In this document: positions 53,868 to 62,794 of the stretch, piece by piece
Layout of the letters: each line of letters begins with the position of its first letter
How positions within the stretch are numbered: position 1 is the stretch's first letter
Origin: JBBDIJ01 sp040880485
GTDB taxonomy: Bacteria > Bacteroidota > Rhodothermia > Balneolales > Balneolaceae
Assembly: GCA_040880485.1 (NCBI GenBank)
Contig: JBBDIJ010000005.1
Location: forward strand, 1-64,000
Reading direction: 5' to 3'
DNA length: 64,000 nucleotides
Program-made: the position numbers and the translations under genes
Notes under the pieces: model-generated
The model's database searches: none
What the model was told of the DNA's origin: nothing
What the model saw: only the letters and a program-made list of their open reading frames with translations

Positions 53868-54959
53868 TTAACGGCTGGCTGGTTCTTCGATGACCGTCAG
53901 GGTGAAGCTGAAGGTGGAGCCCTCATTGACTCGGCTCTCGATGAAAAGCTCTTCTCCATGCGCCTCTATGATATGTTTGACAATTGAGAGGCCCAACCCG
54001 GTTCCCCCCTTCTCCCTGGAGCGAGATTTATCGACCCGGTAGAACCGTTCGGTAACCCGTTTCAGCTCACCCGGTTCTATTCCCACTCCGCTGTCCTTAA
54101 TGTAGAGAAGGATCTTCTCCCGATCTCTGGAGTAGGATTTGTGTCCAATCTCTACATAACCGCCCGGACGATTGTACTTCATGCCGTTTTCAATCAGATT
54201 GATCAGTACCTGTTTGATCTGATTACGGTCGGCACGGACCCGAAGGGCGCGATCGAATCCATCTGACAATCGGATCTCAACCTGCTCGCTTTGTGCCTTG
54301 TGTTGCAGACTTTCTACGACATCCAGAACCGTACTCCTCAATTGGATCTCCTGAATATTTGATTTCAGCTCCCCGGTCTCCAGCCTGGAGATTTCCATCA
54401 GATCTTTGGTCAGAAAAATGAGCCGGTTCACGTTTCTCATCGCCTTTTTTAAAAATGTCCTGTTCACATTCGGGTCCTCTACAGCTCCATCCAGAAGCGT
54501 CTCAATGAACCCCTGGATAGCAAATGTAGGGGTCTTGAGTTCGTGGGAGATGTCGCCGATGAACTCCTTACGGTAGTTTTCAATCTTGTTCAGTCTCATT
54601 ATCTCACGCTCCATTGTATTTCCGGCCCGAATGGAGCGGGTGACCAGCGAATCGAGTTCGTCCAGATGCTCTGTACGAATGTTGCGGTGCTCGCCGAACC
54701 GTTTTCTGGAGATGTTGCGCACAATGCGGTAGATGATCTCCAGCCTTTTTCTCAGTATAAGCAGTGATACCAGATAGTAGAGGCCGGCAAGAAGCAGACC
54801 GGTGGCGAGAGAGAAGAGAACCGCTTCGCCGTAGGGTACCTGCCAGAGAATGGAGACGGTGGTGGAGAGAATAAAAACGGTGGGTAGAAACACCCAGAGT
54901 GCCATCCGGATTCCCAGCTGGAAGAGCAAGGGGCGGTCTCTCTTCTTCGGGTTACTCAT
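53868..54959 (-). CDS. phoR: Phosphate-regulon-type sensor histidine kinase PhoR
   Basis: 363 residues with two membrane segments near the start (WVFLPTVFILSTTVSILW and GEAVLFSLATGLLLAGLYY), a HAMP-like stretch, HisKA (GDISHELKTPTFAIQGFIE, phospho-His) and HATPase_c (NLIENGMKYNRPG, DSGVGIEPGE, GTGLGLSIVKHIIEAHG). Its start overlaps the phoB stop by four bases. The short periplasmic loop is typical of PhoR-like kinases that sense through Pst/PhoU rather than ligand. Its placement opposite pstSCAB-phoU supports the PhoR call. Confidence 0.88.
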   Translation of the reverse strand: MSNPKKRDRPLLFQLGIRMALWVFLPTVFILSTTVSILWQVPYGEAVLFSLATGLLLAGLYYLVSLLILRKRLEIIYRIVRNISRKRFGEHRNIRTEHLDELDSLVTRSIRAGNTMEREIMRLNKIENYRKEFIGDISHELKTPTFAIQGFIETLLDGAVEDPNVNRTFLKKAMRNVNRLIFLTKDLMEISRLETGELKSNIQEIQLRSTVLDVVESLQHKAQSEQVEIRLSDGFDRALRVRADRNQIKQVLINLIENGMKYNRPGGYVEIGHKSYSRDREKILLYIKDSGVGIEPGELKRVTERFYRVDKSRSREKGGTGLGLSIVKHIIEAHGEELFIESRVNEGSTFSFTLTVIEEPASR

Positions 54960-55639
54960 TCCTTAAACCGATAGCCCACGCCTTTTACGGTTTCGATGTA
55001 GTGATCCCCCAGCCGTTCCCGAATCTTTCTCACATGTACATCTACGGTTCGGTCTACGACATAGACATTGTTGCCCCAGATCTCGTTAAGCAGGGTTTCC
55101 CGATTTAAAACGCGCCCCTTTCTACCGGCCAGGTACCAGAGGAGTTCAAATTCCCGTCTGGGATGCTGATGCTCCACCCCGCTTTTGAAAACGAGGTAGC
55201 GATCCCGGTCGATTTTCAGATCGTGTACCTCAATCAGGGCTGGTTCATCGGTATCAATTGTCTCCCCGAAGCGTCTCATCACGGCATGGATACGCGACAG
55301 CAACTTTCTCATGCTAATCGGTTTGGTAATAAAGTCATCCGCACCGATGTCGAGACCCTCCACTTCTGTTTTTTCGTCGCCCCTGGCCGTGAGAAAAATG
55401 ATCGGGGTTCTTTTCATAGCGTCACTACTGCGCAGGGTACGACACACCTCGAGACCGCCCATCTTCGGCATCATGATATCCAGCAGGATCAGATCGGGCT
55501 TTTTTTCGTTGGCAATACGAATACCGCTCTCTCCATTCTCTGCTCTCAGGACAGCATACCCCTCTTTGGCCAGATTGTATTCGATCAGGTCCAGAATATC
55601 CTGTTCGTCATCTACTACGAGAATCGTTTTCTCTGCCAC
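54956..55639 (-). CDS. phoB: Phosphate-regulon response regulator PhoB/PhoP
   Basis: 227 residues. The receiver (ILVVDDEQDILDLIEYNL; LILLDIMMPKMGGLEV; FLTARGDEKT; DDFITKPISM) is followed by an OmpR-type winged helix (FELLWYLAGRKGRVLNRETL, then VDRTVDVHVRKIRERLG and KGVGYRFKE). It is divergently transcribed from pstS across a 232-base spacer holding a Pho-box array, and is likely to bind there and before the porin gene. It is coupled to phoR by an ATGA overlap. Confidence 0.92.
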   Translation of the reverse strand: MAEKTILVVDDEQDILDLIEYNLAKEGYAVLRAENGESGIRIANEKKPDLILLDIMMPKMGGLEVCRTLRSSDAMKRTPIIFLTARGDEKTEVEGLDIGADDFITKPISMRKLLSRIHAVMRRFGETIDTDEPALIEVHDLKIDRDRYLVFKSGVEHQHPRREFELLWYLAGRKGRVLNRETLLNEIWGNNVYVVDRTVDVHVRKIRERLGDHYIETVKGVGYRFKE

Positions 55640-55743
55640 CGCTTTTCAGATTGGGTTGGTTTGTTTGAGACTATATGTTACGAACAGGGGTTCGGATTTG
55701 AAACAGGGGCTCGATTAAGAAATTTTTACGTCTCGCCGGGCAG

Positions 55744-55782
55744 GTAACAATTTCTTAACATTGATTTAACATTGCGGTTACA
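55744..55782 (+). promoter_or_regulatory. Pho box array before pstS
   Basis: Four 6-base units at an exact 11-base period: GTAACA (55744), TTAACA (55755), TTAACA (55766) and GTTACA (55777). Direct TTAACA-like repeats with 5-base spacers are the known Pho-box form for PhoB/PhoP dimers. The array lies 90 bases before the pstS start and is shared, in position, with the divergent phoB promoter region. The same pattern recurs at 60547-60585. Confidence 0.85.
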
Positions 55783-55871
55783 AGTACTCTGGACCTTGTT
55801 GGGTGATAAACAAACACATTCATCAGAAGATTAAATCCATAATCTATACTGAAAACTGAATCGTAATAATC

Positions 55872-57023
55872 ATGACTTACAAATCATTGTACAACTTCTT
55901 TGGCCGGCCGGCAACGGCGCTTGTCGCTCTGGCCCTTCTCTTGACTGCATGTAGCGGGGGTGATGGAGAATCGAACCAGCCTGGTGTGGATTCACAGATT
56001 GACCTTCTCGGAGCCGGAGCTACGTTTCCCGCTCCACTGGTCACCGCGATGGCGGACGAATACCGCACCGAAACCGACGGACGCATAACGGTGAACTACC
56101 AGTCGATCGGATCCGGTGGCGGCATCCGTCAATTCATTGAGCAGACCGTTATGTTCGGGATGAGTGAAGCATTTCTCTCCGATGAAGTGATGCGTGATGT
56201 AGAGAGCCAAACCGGCGGCCGGGCATTCAACATGCCCATCACCCTGGCTGATGTGGTGCCAACCTATAACCTTCCGGGCATCGAAAATGGCCTCATTTTC
56301 TCCGGAGAGTTGCTGGTCGAGATCTTTATGGGGCGTATTACACGCTGGAACGATACCGAAATCTCTGACCTCAATCCCGGTGTATATCTCCCCAACTTAC
56401 CTGTTACGGTGGTTCACCGTTCCGACGGTTCCGGAACCACCAACGTCTGGACCAGTTTTCTGAGCAGAGTATCTGACGAGTGGGCCAACCAGGTCGGTTT
56501 TGCAACCAGCGTGAACTGGCCGACAGGCGTGGGAGGCAACGGAAATGAGGGAGTTGCCGGTGTGGTGAGAAACACTCCGGGTGCCATCGGGTACAACAGC
56601 CTCTCTTATGCCTTGCTGAACGATATTTCCTACGGTTCGGTGATAAACGCAGCAGGTAATGTGATTGAGCCGAGTTTTGCCGCCACAACCGAGGCGGCCA
56701 ACATTGAACTGCCGGAGGATACACGCATCCTCTTTACCAACACCCCCGCACCGAATGGGTATCCGATTGCCGGATTCGCCTGGATGCTGGTGTACGAGAA
56801 CCTGGATGGGAATAACGCGATCGGTAATCGCCAGGAGGCGGAAGAGTTTATCAAGTTTCTGATCTGGAGCATCACCGAGGGTCAGGAGCTCTCTGAAGAG
56901 CTTGGATATGCTCGTATCCCCCAGGCAGCAGTTGATCGTAATCTGGATATGATACGTCAGCTGAAGTGGAACGGTGAAGAGATTGGCCGCGAAGTTCTGG
57001 AGGAGAGCGACCTTACCTCCTGA
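55872..57023 (+). CDS. pstS: Phosphate-binding lipoprotein PstS
   Basis: 383 residues with a lipobox (LLLTACSGGD, Cys about residue 27). The PstS phosphate-binding elements are seen: LGAGATFPAPLV near the start, NYQSIGSGGGIRQF, HRSDGSGTTNVWTSFLS and NGYPIAGFAWMLV. It captures phosphate outside the inner membrane and passes it to PstCAB. It is first in the operon and under the Pho-box array. A 90-base gap precedes pstC. Confidence 0.96.
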   Translation: MTYKSLYNFFGRPATALVALALLLTACSGGDGESNQPGVDSQIDLLGAGATFPAPLVTAMADEYRTETDGRITVNYQSIGSGGGIRQFIEQTVMFGMSEAFLSDEVMRDVESQTGGRAFNMPITLADVVPTYNLPGIENGLIFSGELLVEIFMGRITRWNDTEISDLNPGVYLPNLPVTVVHRSDGSGTTNVWTSFLSRVSDEWANQVGFATSVNWPTGVGGNGNEGVAGVVRNTPGAIGYNSLSYALLNDISYGSVINAAGNVIEPSFAATTEAANIELPEDTRILFTNTPAPNGYPIAGFAWMLVYENLDGNNAIGNRQEAEEFIKFLIWSITEGQELSEELGYARIPQAAVDRNLDMIRQLKWNGEEIGREVLEESDLTS

Positions 57024-57112
57024 GCATTCGGGTTGAACCCCGCACCTTTTTTCGGAGCACCCGACTCCGATGAGTGGAGTGGCATAGACTTACAAATGGA
57101 GCCTGACAAAGC

Positions 57113-58114
57113 ATGAGTTCACCTGCAAAAAACAGATCAGTGACGCAGGAGCTGTTCCGGAAACCCCCCGCAATGATCTATCGTTGGCTGGGTGACCGGA
57201 TCTTCTCCACAATCACTTTTATACTGGGTATCAGCATTATTCTCATTACGCTGGGTATGGCCTGGGTGCTATTCGATGAAGCCAGTCCAGCCTTCCGGGA
57301 GTTTGGATTTTTCGGTTTTATGACCGGTACCACCTGGGACCCATCGGTACAGATGCTGTTCGGGGCGTGGCCCTTTATATTCGGAACCATTGTGACCAGT
57401 GTGACGGCGCTGGGTATCGCCTTCTTCCCGGCGATCGCTGTGGCGATCTATTCCGCGGAGTACGCACCCAGATGGCTCGCACCGATCATCGACAACCTGG
57501 TCAATCTGATTGCGGCTATTCCAAGTGTTGTGATCGGGATCTGGGGCATTTTCGTTCTGGCACCCTGGCTTCGGGACTCGGTCTATATGCCGCTTTTCCT
57601 CTGGGCTGATGTGAATGCACCAGGCCTGTTGCCACTGCTCGGAAATCCGATCGGATACGGAATGGCCACAGCCACCATCGTGCTGGCACTGATGATTGTG
57701 CCTTACACTACGGCTCTTGCTCGTGACGCTCTGATCGCGGTACCAAAAGAGCAGCGCGAGGCTTCCTGGGCTCTGGGAGCCACCCGTTGGGAGGTCATCC
57801 GAATGGCATCCCTTCCCTACGCAAGGGGCGGTATCATGGCGGGCGCTATCCTCTCTTTTGGCAGGGCCATCGGAGAGACCATGGCAGTTGCAATGTTGAT
57901 AGGGAACAAGAATACACTACCGTTCTCTGTCCTGGGTGCGGGTGCCACCATGCCGTCGGTCATTATAAACGAGTTTAGAGAGGCGGTAGAGAACCTGCAT
58001 CTCTCCAGCCTGATGGCGATCGGCTTTGTGCTCTTCCTCATTGCGCTTACTGTGAACCTGATTGCCGCCTGGATCAGCAGAAACTACTCGATCACCGGGG
58101 GAAGTGCCGTATGA
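57113..58114 (+). CDS. pstC: Phosphate ABC permease PstC
   Basis: 333 residues with about six membrane segments and the permease motif EASWALGATRWEVIRMASLPYARGGI (split: EASWALGATRWEVIRM, then the LPYARGGIM continuation). Length and the AIPSVVIGIWGIFVLAPWL segment are typical. It forms the membrane channel with PstA. The pstA start overlaps its stop by four bases (ATGA). Confidence 0.95.
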   Translation: MSSPAKNRSVTQELFRKPPAMIYRWLGDRIFSTITFILGISIILITLGMAWVLFDEASPAFREFGFFGFMTGTTWDPSVQMLFGAWPFIFGTIVTSVTALGIAFFPAIAVAIYSAEYAPRWLAPIIDNLVNLIAAIPSVVIGIWGIFVLAPWLRDSVYMPLFLWADVNAPGLLPLLGNPIGYGMATATIVLALMIVPYTTALARDALIAVPKEQREASWALGATRWEVIRMASLPYARGGIMAGAILSFGRAIGETMAVAMLIGNKNTLPFSVLGAGATMPSVIINEFREAVENLHLSSLMAIGFVLFLIALTVNLIAAWISRNYSITGGSAV

Positions 58115-58980
58115 TGACCACACTGAAACAGCGACGTATTCGTGACCGCATCATGGAAGGCCTGCTGATATTGAGCACCATCGTGGTCCTCGTGCCACTG
58201 GTCATTATTGTATTTCATGTGATTGTAAACGGTTTTGGAGCTCTCTCATGGGAGTTCTTTACTGAAGAGCTCGGATCCCCTTCCAGAGCCATGCAGGGCC
58301 GTCCCACGGGGCTGGTTCACACCATCATAGGCACCATTGTTGTTGATTTCATGGCCCTCATTCTGGCTGTTCCTGTAGGGATTGGAGCCGGAGTGATGCT
58401 CTCCGAATATCCGGATCACAAGATGAATCCGATGCTTCGGGTGATGAACGACACACTGAACGGCATGCCGGCGGTCCTGAAAGGGCTTCTCGCATTTGTT
58501 CTGATTGTGAAGCCGATGGGGACCTTTTCCGGTATATCCGGGGCGGTGGCGCTCGCCTTTGTGATGCTGCCGATTATCGCCCGGACCACAGAGAGCGCAT
58601 TGATGAGTATTCCATGGACCATAAGGGAGGCAGGCCTGGCGATCGGATTACCCCGCTGGAGGGTGATCCTCTCTACCGTAATGCCTGCGGCAAAGACAGG
58701 TCTGGTGACCGGAACCCTCATCGCTTTTGCCAGGGCGGTCGGTGAAGCAGCGCCACTGCTATTTACCTCTTTCGGGAACAACTACCTGCCTAACAGCTGG
58801 ACGGGATGGCTCTTTGGCCCGGTTGATACGCTGCCGCAACGGCTCTACAGTTTGGCCATTAGCCCCTATTCGGAGTGGCACCAGATGGGCTGGGCTGCGG
58901 GAATTCTGCTGCTCGGGTTTGTCGTCTTCTCATTCATAGTGGCCAGGATACTGACCCGGCAAAAATTCTCGACATCCTGA
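58111..58980 (+). CDS. pstA: Phosphate ABC permease PstA
   Basis: 289 residues; a second ATG directly follows the first. Membrane segments begin with EGLLILSTIVVLVPLVIIVF; the permease loop is REAGLAIGLPRWRVILSTVMP, near residue 170-190, and GEAAPLLFTSFGNN follows. It pairs with PstC as the second membrane subunit. Four-base overlap with pstC; a 28-base gap precedes pstB. Confidence 0.95.
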   Translation: MMTTLKQRRIRDRIMEGLLILSTIVVLVPLVIIVFHVIVNGFGALSWEFFTEELGSPSRAMQGRPTGLVHTIIGTIVVDFMALILAVPVGIGAGVMLSEYPDHKMNPMLRVMNDTLNGMPAVLKGLLAFVLIVKPMGTFSGISGAVALAFVMLPIIARTTESALMSIPWTIREAGLAIGLPRWRVILSTVMPAAKTGLVTGTLIAFARAVGEAAPLLFTSFGNNYLPNSWTGWLFGPVDTLPQRLYSLAISPYSEWHQMGWAAGILLLGFVVFSFIVARILTRQKFSTS

Positions 58981-59008
58981 ATAGATTGAAAACAGTTAGA
59001 TTGGATAG

Positions 59009-59842
59009 ATGAACAGATCAGATGAATTGATGATGGATATGAACCCGGATGTGATACAGGGCGAAAATTCAGTGAAGGGGAGCTCCCGTATACATATGGA
59101 GACAAAAGACCTCACTGTAAAGTATGGGGAGGTGACGGGTGTTAAGGATGTGTCGCTTAAAGTGGAAAGGAACCGTGTCACGGCCCTCATTGGCCCGTCC
59201 GGATGTGGTAAGACTACTTTTCTGCGTGCATTTAACCGGATGCACGATCTCACCCGGGTGGCACGCGTAACGGGCCAGGTGCTGCTGGACGGGGTTGACG
59301 TCTACCACCCGGATACCAACCCGGTCCTGATACGGAGGAGAATCGGAATGGTCTTTCAGAAACCGACTCCATTTCCTACCATGTCTATATACGACAACGT
59401 GGTGGCGGGCCTGAAGCTGGTGGGAATACGGAAACGGCAGGTTCTGGATGAGGTGTGCGAGAAGGCCTTGCGACAAGCCGCTCTGTTTGAAGAGGTGAAA
59501 GATCGGCTGAAAGACGCAGGTGGAAGTCTCTCGGGAGGGCAGCAGCAGCGCCTATCTATCGCCAGGGCACTCGCTGTTGGTCCTGAGGTACTGTTAATGG
59601 ATGAACCGACCAGTTCACTGGACCCGCAATCCACCAGCCGCATCGAAGAGCTTATTCAAACGCTGAAAGAGGATGTGAGCATCGTAATTGTGACGCACAA
59701 CATGCAACAAGCGGCGAGGGTCTCGGACCGGACCGCATTTTTTTATGTGGGTAATATGATTGAAGTTGGGGACACCAAATCGATGTTTACCAACCCGAAA
59801 GAGAAGCGAACGGAAGATTATATTACAGGCAGGTTCGGTTAA
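59009..59842 (+). CDS. pstB: Phosphate ABC ATPase PstB
   Basis: 277 residues. ATP-binding elements: Walker A GPSGCGKTT, Q-loop MVFQKPTPFPTMSIYDNV, signature LSGGQQQRLSIARAL, Walker B VLLMDEPTSSLDP and the switch His in IVIVTHNMQQAARV. The KPTPFP-M-SIYDNV text is diagnostic for PstB among ABC ATPases. A ~25-residue N-terminal extension precedes the domain. It energises PstCA. Confidence 0.97.
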   Translation: MNRSDELMMDMNPDVIQGENSVKGSSRIHMETKDLTVKYGEVTGVKDVSLKVERNRVTALIGPSGCGKTTFLRAFNRMHDLTRVARVTGQVLLDGVDVYHPDTNPVLIRRRIGMVFQKPTPFPTMSIYDNVVAGLKLVGIRKRQVLDEVCEKALRQAALFEEVKDRLKDAGGSLSGGQQQRLSIARALAVGPEVLLMDEPTSSLDPQSTSRIEELIQTLKEDVSIVIVTHNMQQAARVSDRTAFFYVGNMIEVGDTKSMFTNPKEKRTEDYITGRFG

Positions 59843-59896
59843 TTTTTTATCGGGCACAGGCAGCCCATTCACACTGTTATCTATTGGAGAAGAACG

Positions 59897-60550
59897 ATGA
59901 GAAATGCATTTCATGAATATCTGGAGGAGCTGGATCGCGATCTGGACGAGATGGCTCAGATGGTGATCCGCTCAGTGAACCGATCGGTGGAAGCACTTAA
60001 GGCGAAAGACCTGGAAGCGGCTGAAAGAATTATCGAAGACGATATTCACATTAATGACATGAGGTGGGAGATCGAGGAGAAGTCCATTCAGATGATTGCT
60101 ACCCAGCAGCCGGTGGCTACCGATCTCCGGGAGATCATTGCCGTTCTGAACATCATCACCGACCTGGAGCGAATGGGCGATTACGCAGCGGGTATCTCCA
60201 AAATTGTATTGAAACTGGGAAACGGCCCGGAAGTGAAAGCACTGATCGACATCCCCCGAATGGCCGAAATCTCCGTGGAACTCATTGAAAAGTCGATCGA
60301 AGCGTATAAAAAGCGTGACGACATAGTAGCGAGGGAAGTTTCGGCTCGGGACGATGAGATCGATGATCTCTACGATCAGGTTCAAAGGGAGCTAATTGCC
60401 ATCATGCTCGAGAATCCCGGCAAAATTACGAGATGCACCTATCTACTCTGGACGGCACACAATCTGGAGCGAATCGGAGACCGGGTCACCAATATCTGCG
60501 AAAGAATTATCTTTCTGGTTACCGGAGAGATGGTTGAGAATGTTTCGTAA
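59897..60550 (+). CDS. phoU: Phosphate-transport regulator PhoU
   Basis: 217 residues, typical for PhoU. It is all-helical, with the two PhoU repeats visible (ATDLREIIAVLNIITDLERMGDYA, and LLWTAHNLERIGDRVTNICERIIFLV in its second half). It damps PhoR signalling and Pst activity when phosphate is sufficient. It is the fifth gene after pstS and sits 54 bases after pstB. Confidence 0.95.
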   Translation: MRNAFHEYLEELDRDLDEMAQMVIRSVNRSVEALKAKDLEAAERIIEDDIHINDMRWEIEEKSIQMIATQQPVATDLREIIAVLNIITDLERMGDYAAGISKIVLKLGNGPEVKALIDIPRMAEISVELIEKSIEAYKKRDDIVAREVSARDDEIDDLYDQVQRELIAIMLENPGKITRCTYLLWTAHNLERIGDRVTNICERIIFLVTGEMVENVS

Positions 60551-60585
60551 TCATAACTTAACAATGGGGTTACAGAGGGTTAATC
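60547..60585 (+). promoter_or_regulatory. Pho box array before the porin gene
   Basis: Four 6-base units at 11-base period: GTAATC (60547), TTAACA (60558), GTTACA (60569) and TTAATC (60580). The spacing matches the array before pstS (55744-55782). It overlaps the phoU stop and lies about 105 bases before the porin start, so the porin has its own PhoB-controlled promoter in addition to operon read-through. Confidence 0.75.
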
Positions 60586-60689
60586 CAACCCAATTAGATT
60601 GTGTCAGTAACCTAAACTGAACTTCGGTGGGTCGGAATTGGAGTTGTCTCGGTGACAGCATCCGGCCTGAACCGCTCTTAAAAATCTAA

Positions 60690-61802
60690 ATGACTACAGT
60701 GATGAATAGTTGCAGAAACCTGATTCCCCTGGCAGCCCTGCTGCTTCTCTTTTTTGGAACCGACCTTCAATTACATGCTCAGAGCAGCGGAGACGAACCG
60801 GTGGTGGTAACCCCGAACCGGAATACAGTGAGTGAATTGCGTGTGAGGGGACGAATACAGAATCAATATGCTTTCGCTACCGGCAGCAACAGCAACGCGG
60901 CCATGGATGCTGAAGACTACAGCAGTTTCGAGATGAGGAGAATTCGCCTCGGGGTTCAGGGAAAGCTCTATAACGACTGGGACTTTCTTGTAGAGATGAA
61001 CACCCTGGCATCGGTTGGATTGGATGCGGCAACCCTGACCTATACCGGCTTTTCGGGTGCCAACATTACCATCGGCAAGGCGAAAACCTTCTTCGGGAGC
61101 GAGCAGATGGTGTCCTCGGCAAGTATTTTAACCTTCGAGCGTACGCGACTGGACGCCCACATGAATGGCGGAAAACCGATTGGTCTCAGGGTGCACGATT
61201 CCAGAGATCTCTTTACCTACTATCTGGGCGTCTATAACGGACAGAATACCGGGACCGGCCGGATGGGTGCCGATTCGGACAGCTACATCCTGAATGCAAG
61301 CGGGGGGGTAAAGCTGGGGAATTTCATTGGAGATGGTGTACAGGCCGACCTTCGCGCCGACTACATGCACAGCACCGATGCCGGGGGGTATTACCAGTTT
61401 GAAAATGCCTATGCTTTCAGCGGCCACTTTGAAGTATCAGGCGTGGATCTTCGGACCGAATTTATGAGCGGAAACCGTTTTAACGAAGACAACCTGAGCG
61501 GATTCTATGTGCTGCCGGCGTACTACATCGTTCCCGGATCGCTCCAGGCCGTAGCCCGCTACGAGCAGGTGAGTGGAGATGCCGGGGTGTCGATTGGCCA
61601 CAACCGCTACGCAGACCGCGTTCCAAACCTCTACTCTGCAGGAAATGACTATAGCGCTATCTATGCCGGGCTCAACTACTACGTGGAAGGCCACAACCTG
61701 AAGTTTATGCTGGGTGCCGAGCTGGCCGAAAACTCCGGCGGCACCGCAAACCAGAGTGGTAAAGTGACCACGATCTTTGCCGGTATGAGAATGCAGTTCT
61801 GA
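60690..61802 (+). CDS. Phosphate-selective porin (OprP/OprO-like)
   Basis: 370 residues with a signal peptide (LIPLAALLLLFFGTDLQLHAQ). The barrel pattern has strands ending in aromatic residues and the final residue is Phe (AGMRMQF), as in outer-membrane porins. FEMRRIRLGVQGKLYNDWDF and SILTFERTRLDAH match the porin O/P family. A Pho-box array precedes it and the pst operon is upstream, so it probably admits phosphate through the outer membrane under starvation. An intrinsic terminator follows (61826-61870). Confidence 0.85.
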   Translation: MTTVMNSCRNLIPLAALLLLFFGTDLQLHAQSSGDEPVVVTPNRNTVSELRVRGRIQNQYAFATGSNSNAAMDAEDYSSFEMRRIRLGVQGKLYNDWDFLVEMNTLASVGLDAATLTYTGFSGANITIGKAKTFFGSEQMVSSASILTFERTRLDAHMNGGKPIGLRVHDSRDLFTYYLGVYNGQNTGTGRMGADSDSYILNASGGVKLGNFIGDGVQADLRADYMHSTDAGGYYQFENAYAFSGHFEVSGVDLRTEFMSGNRFNEDNLSGFYVLPAYYIVPGSLQAVARYEQVSGDAGVSIGHNRYADRVPNLYSAGNDYSAIYAGLNYYVEGHNLKFMLGAELAENSGGTANQSGKVTTIFAGMRMQF

Positions 61803-61825
61803 CACCTCCCTGCTCCCACCCGGAT

Positions 61826-61870
61826 AAAAGCCCCCTCTGTGCATTTTGTACGCGGAGGGGGCTTTTTTTT
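61826..61870 (+). terminator. Intrinsic terminator after the porin gene
   Basis: A perfect 12-pair stem (61826-61837 with 61855-61866) includes five consecutive C-G pairs and ends in eight T residues on the plus strand. It ends the phosphate regulon and separates it from the integron remnant. Confidence 0.9.
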
Positions 61871-61922
61871 GTGGCCGCCCCTCGCCCGCTAATTAGCGTC
61901 TCTCCTCCTTAGTTGTGGTATA

Positions 61923-62216
61923 TTACTCATCCAGAGGATTTTTCAGTCTATCCAGACCCCCCACCGGGCATTTTCGCACCTCTTTATAGAGAAATACAAT
62001 TGCACACAGCGCCTGGTTTTGCGTGGATGCGGCAACATTACCTGATAATGCCAGGTGGTTCAGAAATTCAACAATATCCTTTTCTTTAAGGTTCTGTGGG
62101 TGATTCAGTTGATAGAAACGGATAAATCGTATGATCCATCTGCAGTAGTGTTTTTCGGTGCTATAGCTATAATTACGCCTTCGGATTTCTCTTCTTACTT
62201 TATCAATCAGTTTCAT
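61923..62216 (-). pseudogene. intI: Truncated integron integrase IntI (N-terminal domain only)
   Basis: 97 residues from ATG 62216, with CAGGA upstream. The sequence is the N-terminal SAM-like DNA-binding domain of integron integrases: KLIDKVRREIRRRNYSYSTE, WIIRFIRFY, EKDIVEFLNHLAL, and the near-universal NVAASTQNQALCAIVFLYKEV. An intact IntI has about 320 residues; here the frame ends NPLDE-stop and the catalytic domain, with Arg, Lys, His and Tyr active-site residues and the IntI-specific patch, is absent from the following sequence. It is divergent from the cassette array, as in all integrons. It cannot recombine by itself. Confidence 0.9.
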
Positions 62217-62433
62217 ACATATAGATCCTGATATATTCGCAATCATATGCATGATCTAAAAAACGGAGAACTCATACAGAGACATGTCTTTTTTTCCAAT
62301 AACCGGACAAAATCCTAAAATTCAGTGTCCCGGAACATTCTATGTAACAAGGTTTATTTGTGAATAACCCAAAAATAAAATATTCTGCGACAATGCTGCA
62401 GCAAGCAGCCTATCGCAGAATTATATGTTAGCC
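62217..62433. promoter_or_regulatory. Putative attI and divergent promoter zone
   Basis: This 217-base gap between intI and the first cassette should hold attI, the intI promoter and the cassette promoter. It ends with the core GTTAGCC (62427-62433), where cassette 1 joins. It also contains a hairpin: 62382-62390 (ATTCTGCGA) with 62413-62421 (TCGCAGAAT), and an inner GCTGC/GCAGC. The hairpin lacks an upstream partner core, so it is not called an attC. Integrase-binding motifs were not individually identified. Confidence 0.55.
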
Positions 62434-62447
62434 AACCTAATCAGTAA

Positions 62448-62476
62448 TTGCCAGATTAGCACCATCTTGGTATCTT
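62448..62476 (+). promoter_or_regulatory. Cassette-borne promoter of the toxin-antitoxin pair
   Basis: TTGCCA (62448-62453) and TATCTT (62471-62476) are spaced exactly 17 bases apart, a sigma70-like promoter inside cassette 1. It would start transcription about 30 bases before the antitoxin gene. Toxin-antitoxin cassettes usually carry their own promoter, which agrees. The match is only to consensus and untested. Confidence 0.5.
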
Positions 62477-62509
62477 ATCAGTACTTTAAAAAACCAAAAA
62501 AGTACCGGT

Positions 62510-62794
62510 ATGAACATTTCAATCACCAAGGACATCGAACCTCTATCAGAATTTCGAAAGAAATCTGCGGACTTTGTAAAACGTCTCAAGAAAGAGAAAC
62601 AACCGATCGTTCTTACCCAGCATGGCAAAAGCGCTGCTGTACTTATGGATGTTTCAGAGTATGAGCGATTTACCAGGAAAATGGAAATGCTCGAAGATCT
62701 CCTTGAGGCGAAACAACAAGTTGAACAGGGCAAGACCTACACTATGGAAGAGGCCAGGGCACGTATTGAAAAACATCTTGTTAAATGGAAGTAA
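62510..62794 (+). CDS. Phd/YefM-family antitoxin
   Basis: 94 residues. The N-terminal Phd/YefM DNA-binding fold is clear (SEFRKKSADFVKRLKKEKQPIVLTQHGKSAAVLMDVSEYER, seen as SEFRKKSADFVKRL, then QPIVLTQHGK and AAVLMDVSEYER). The C-terminal arm (EARARIEKHL) binds the toxin. The protein neutralises the product of the next gene and represses the shared promoter. The toxin frame starts 10 bases before its stop. It forms the body of integron cassette 1. Confidence 0.92.
   Translation: MNISITKDIEPLSEFRKKSADFVKRLKKEKQPIVLTQHGKSAAVLMDVSEYERFTRKMEMLEDLLEAKQQVEQGKTYTMEEARARIEKHLVKWK

Noticed and set aside
62382..62421. Hairpin considered as an attC
   Set aside because: No start core complementary to GTTAGCC lies upstream at the proper distance, so it is listed only as an unexplained hairpin.
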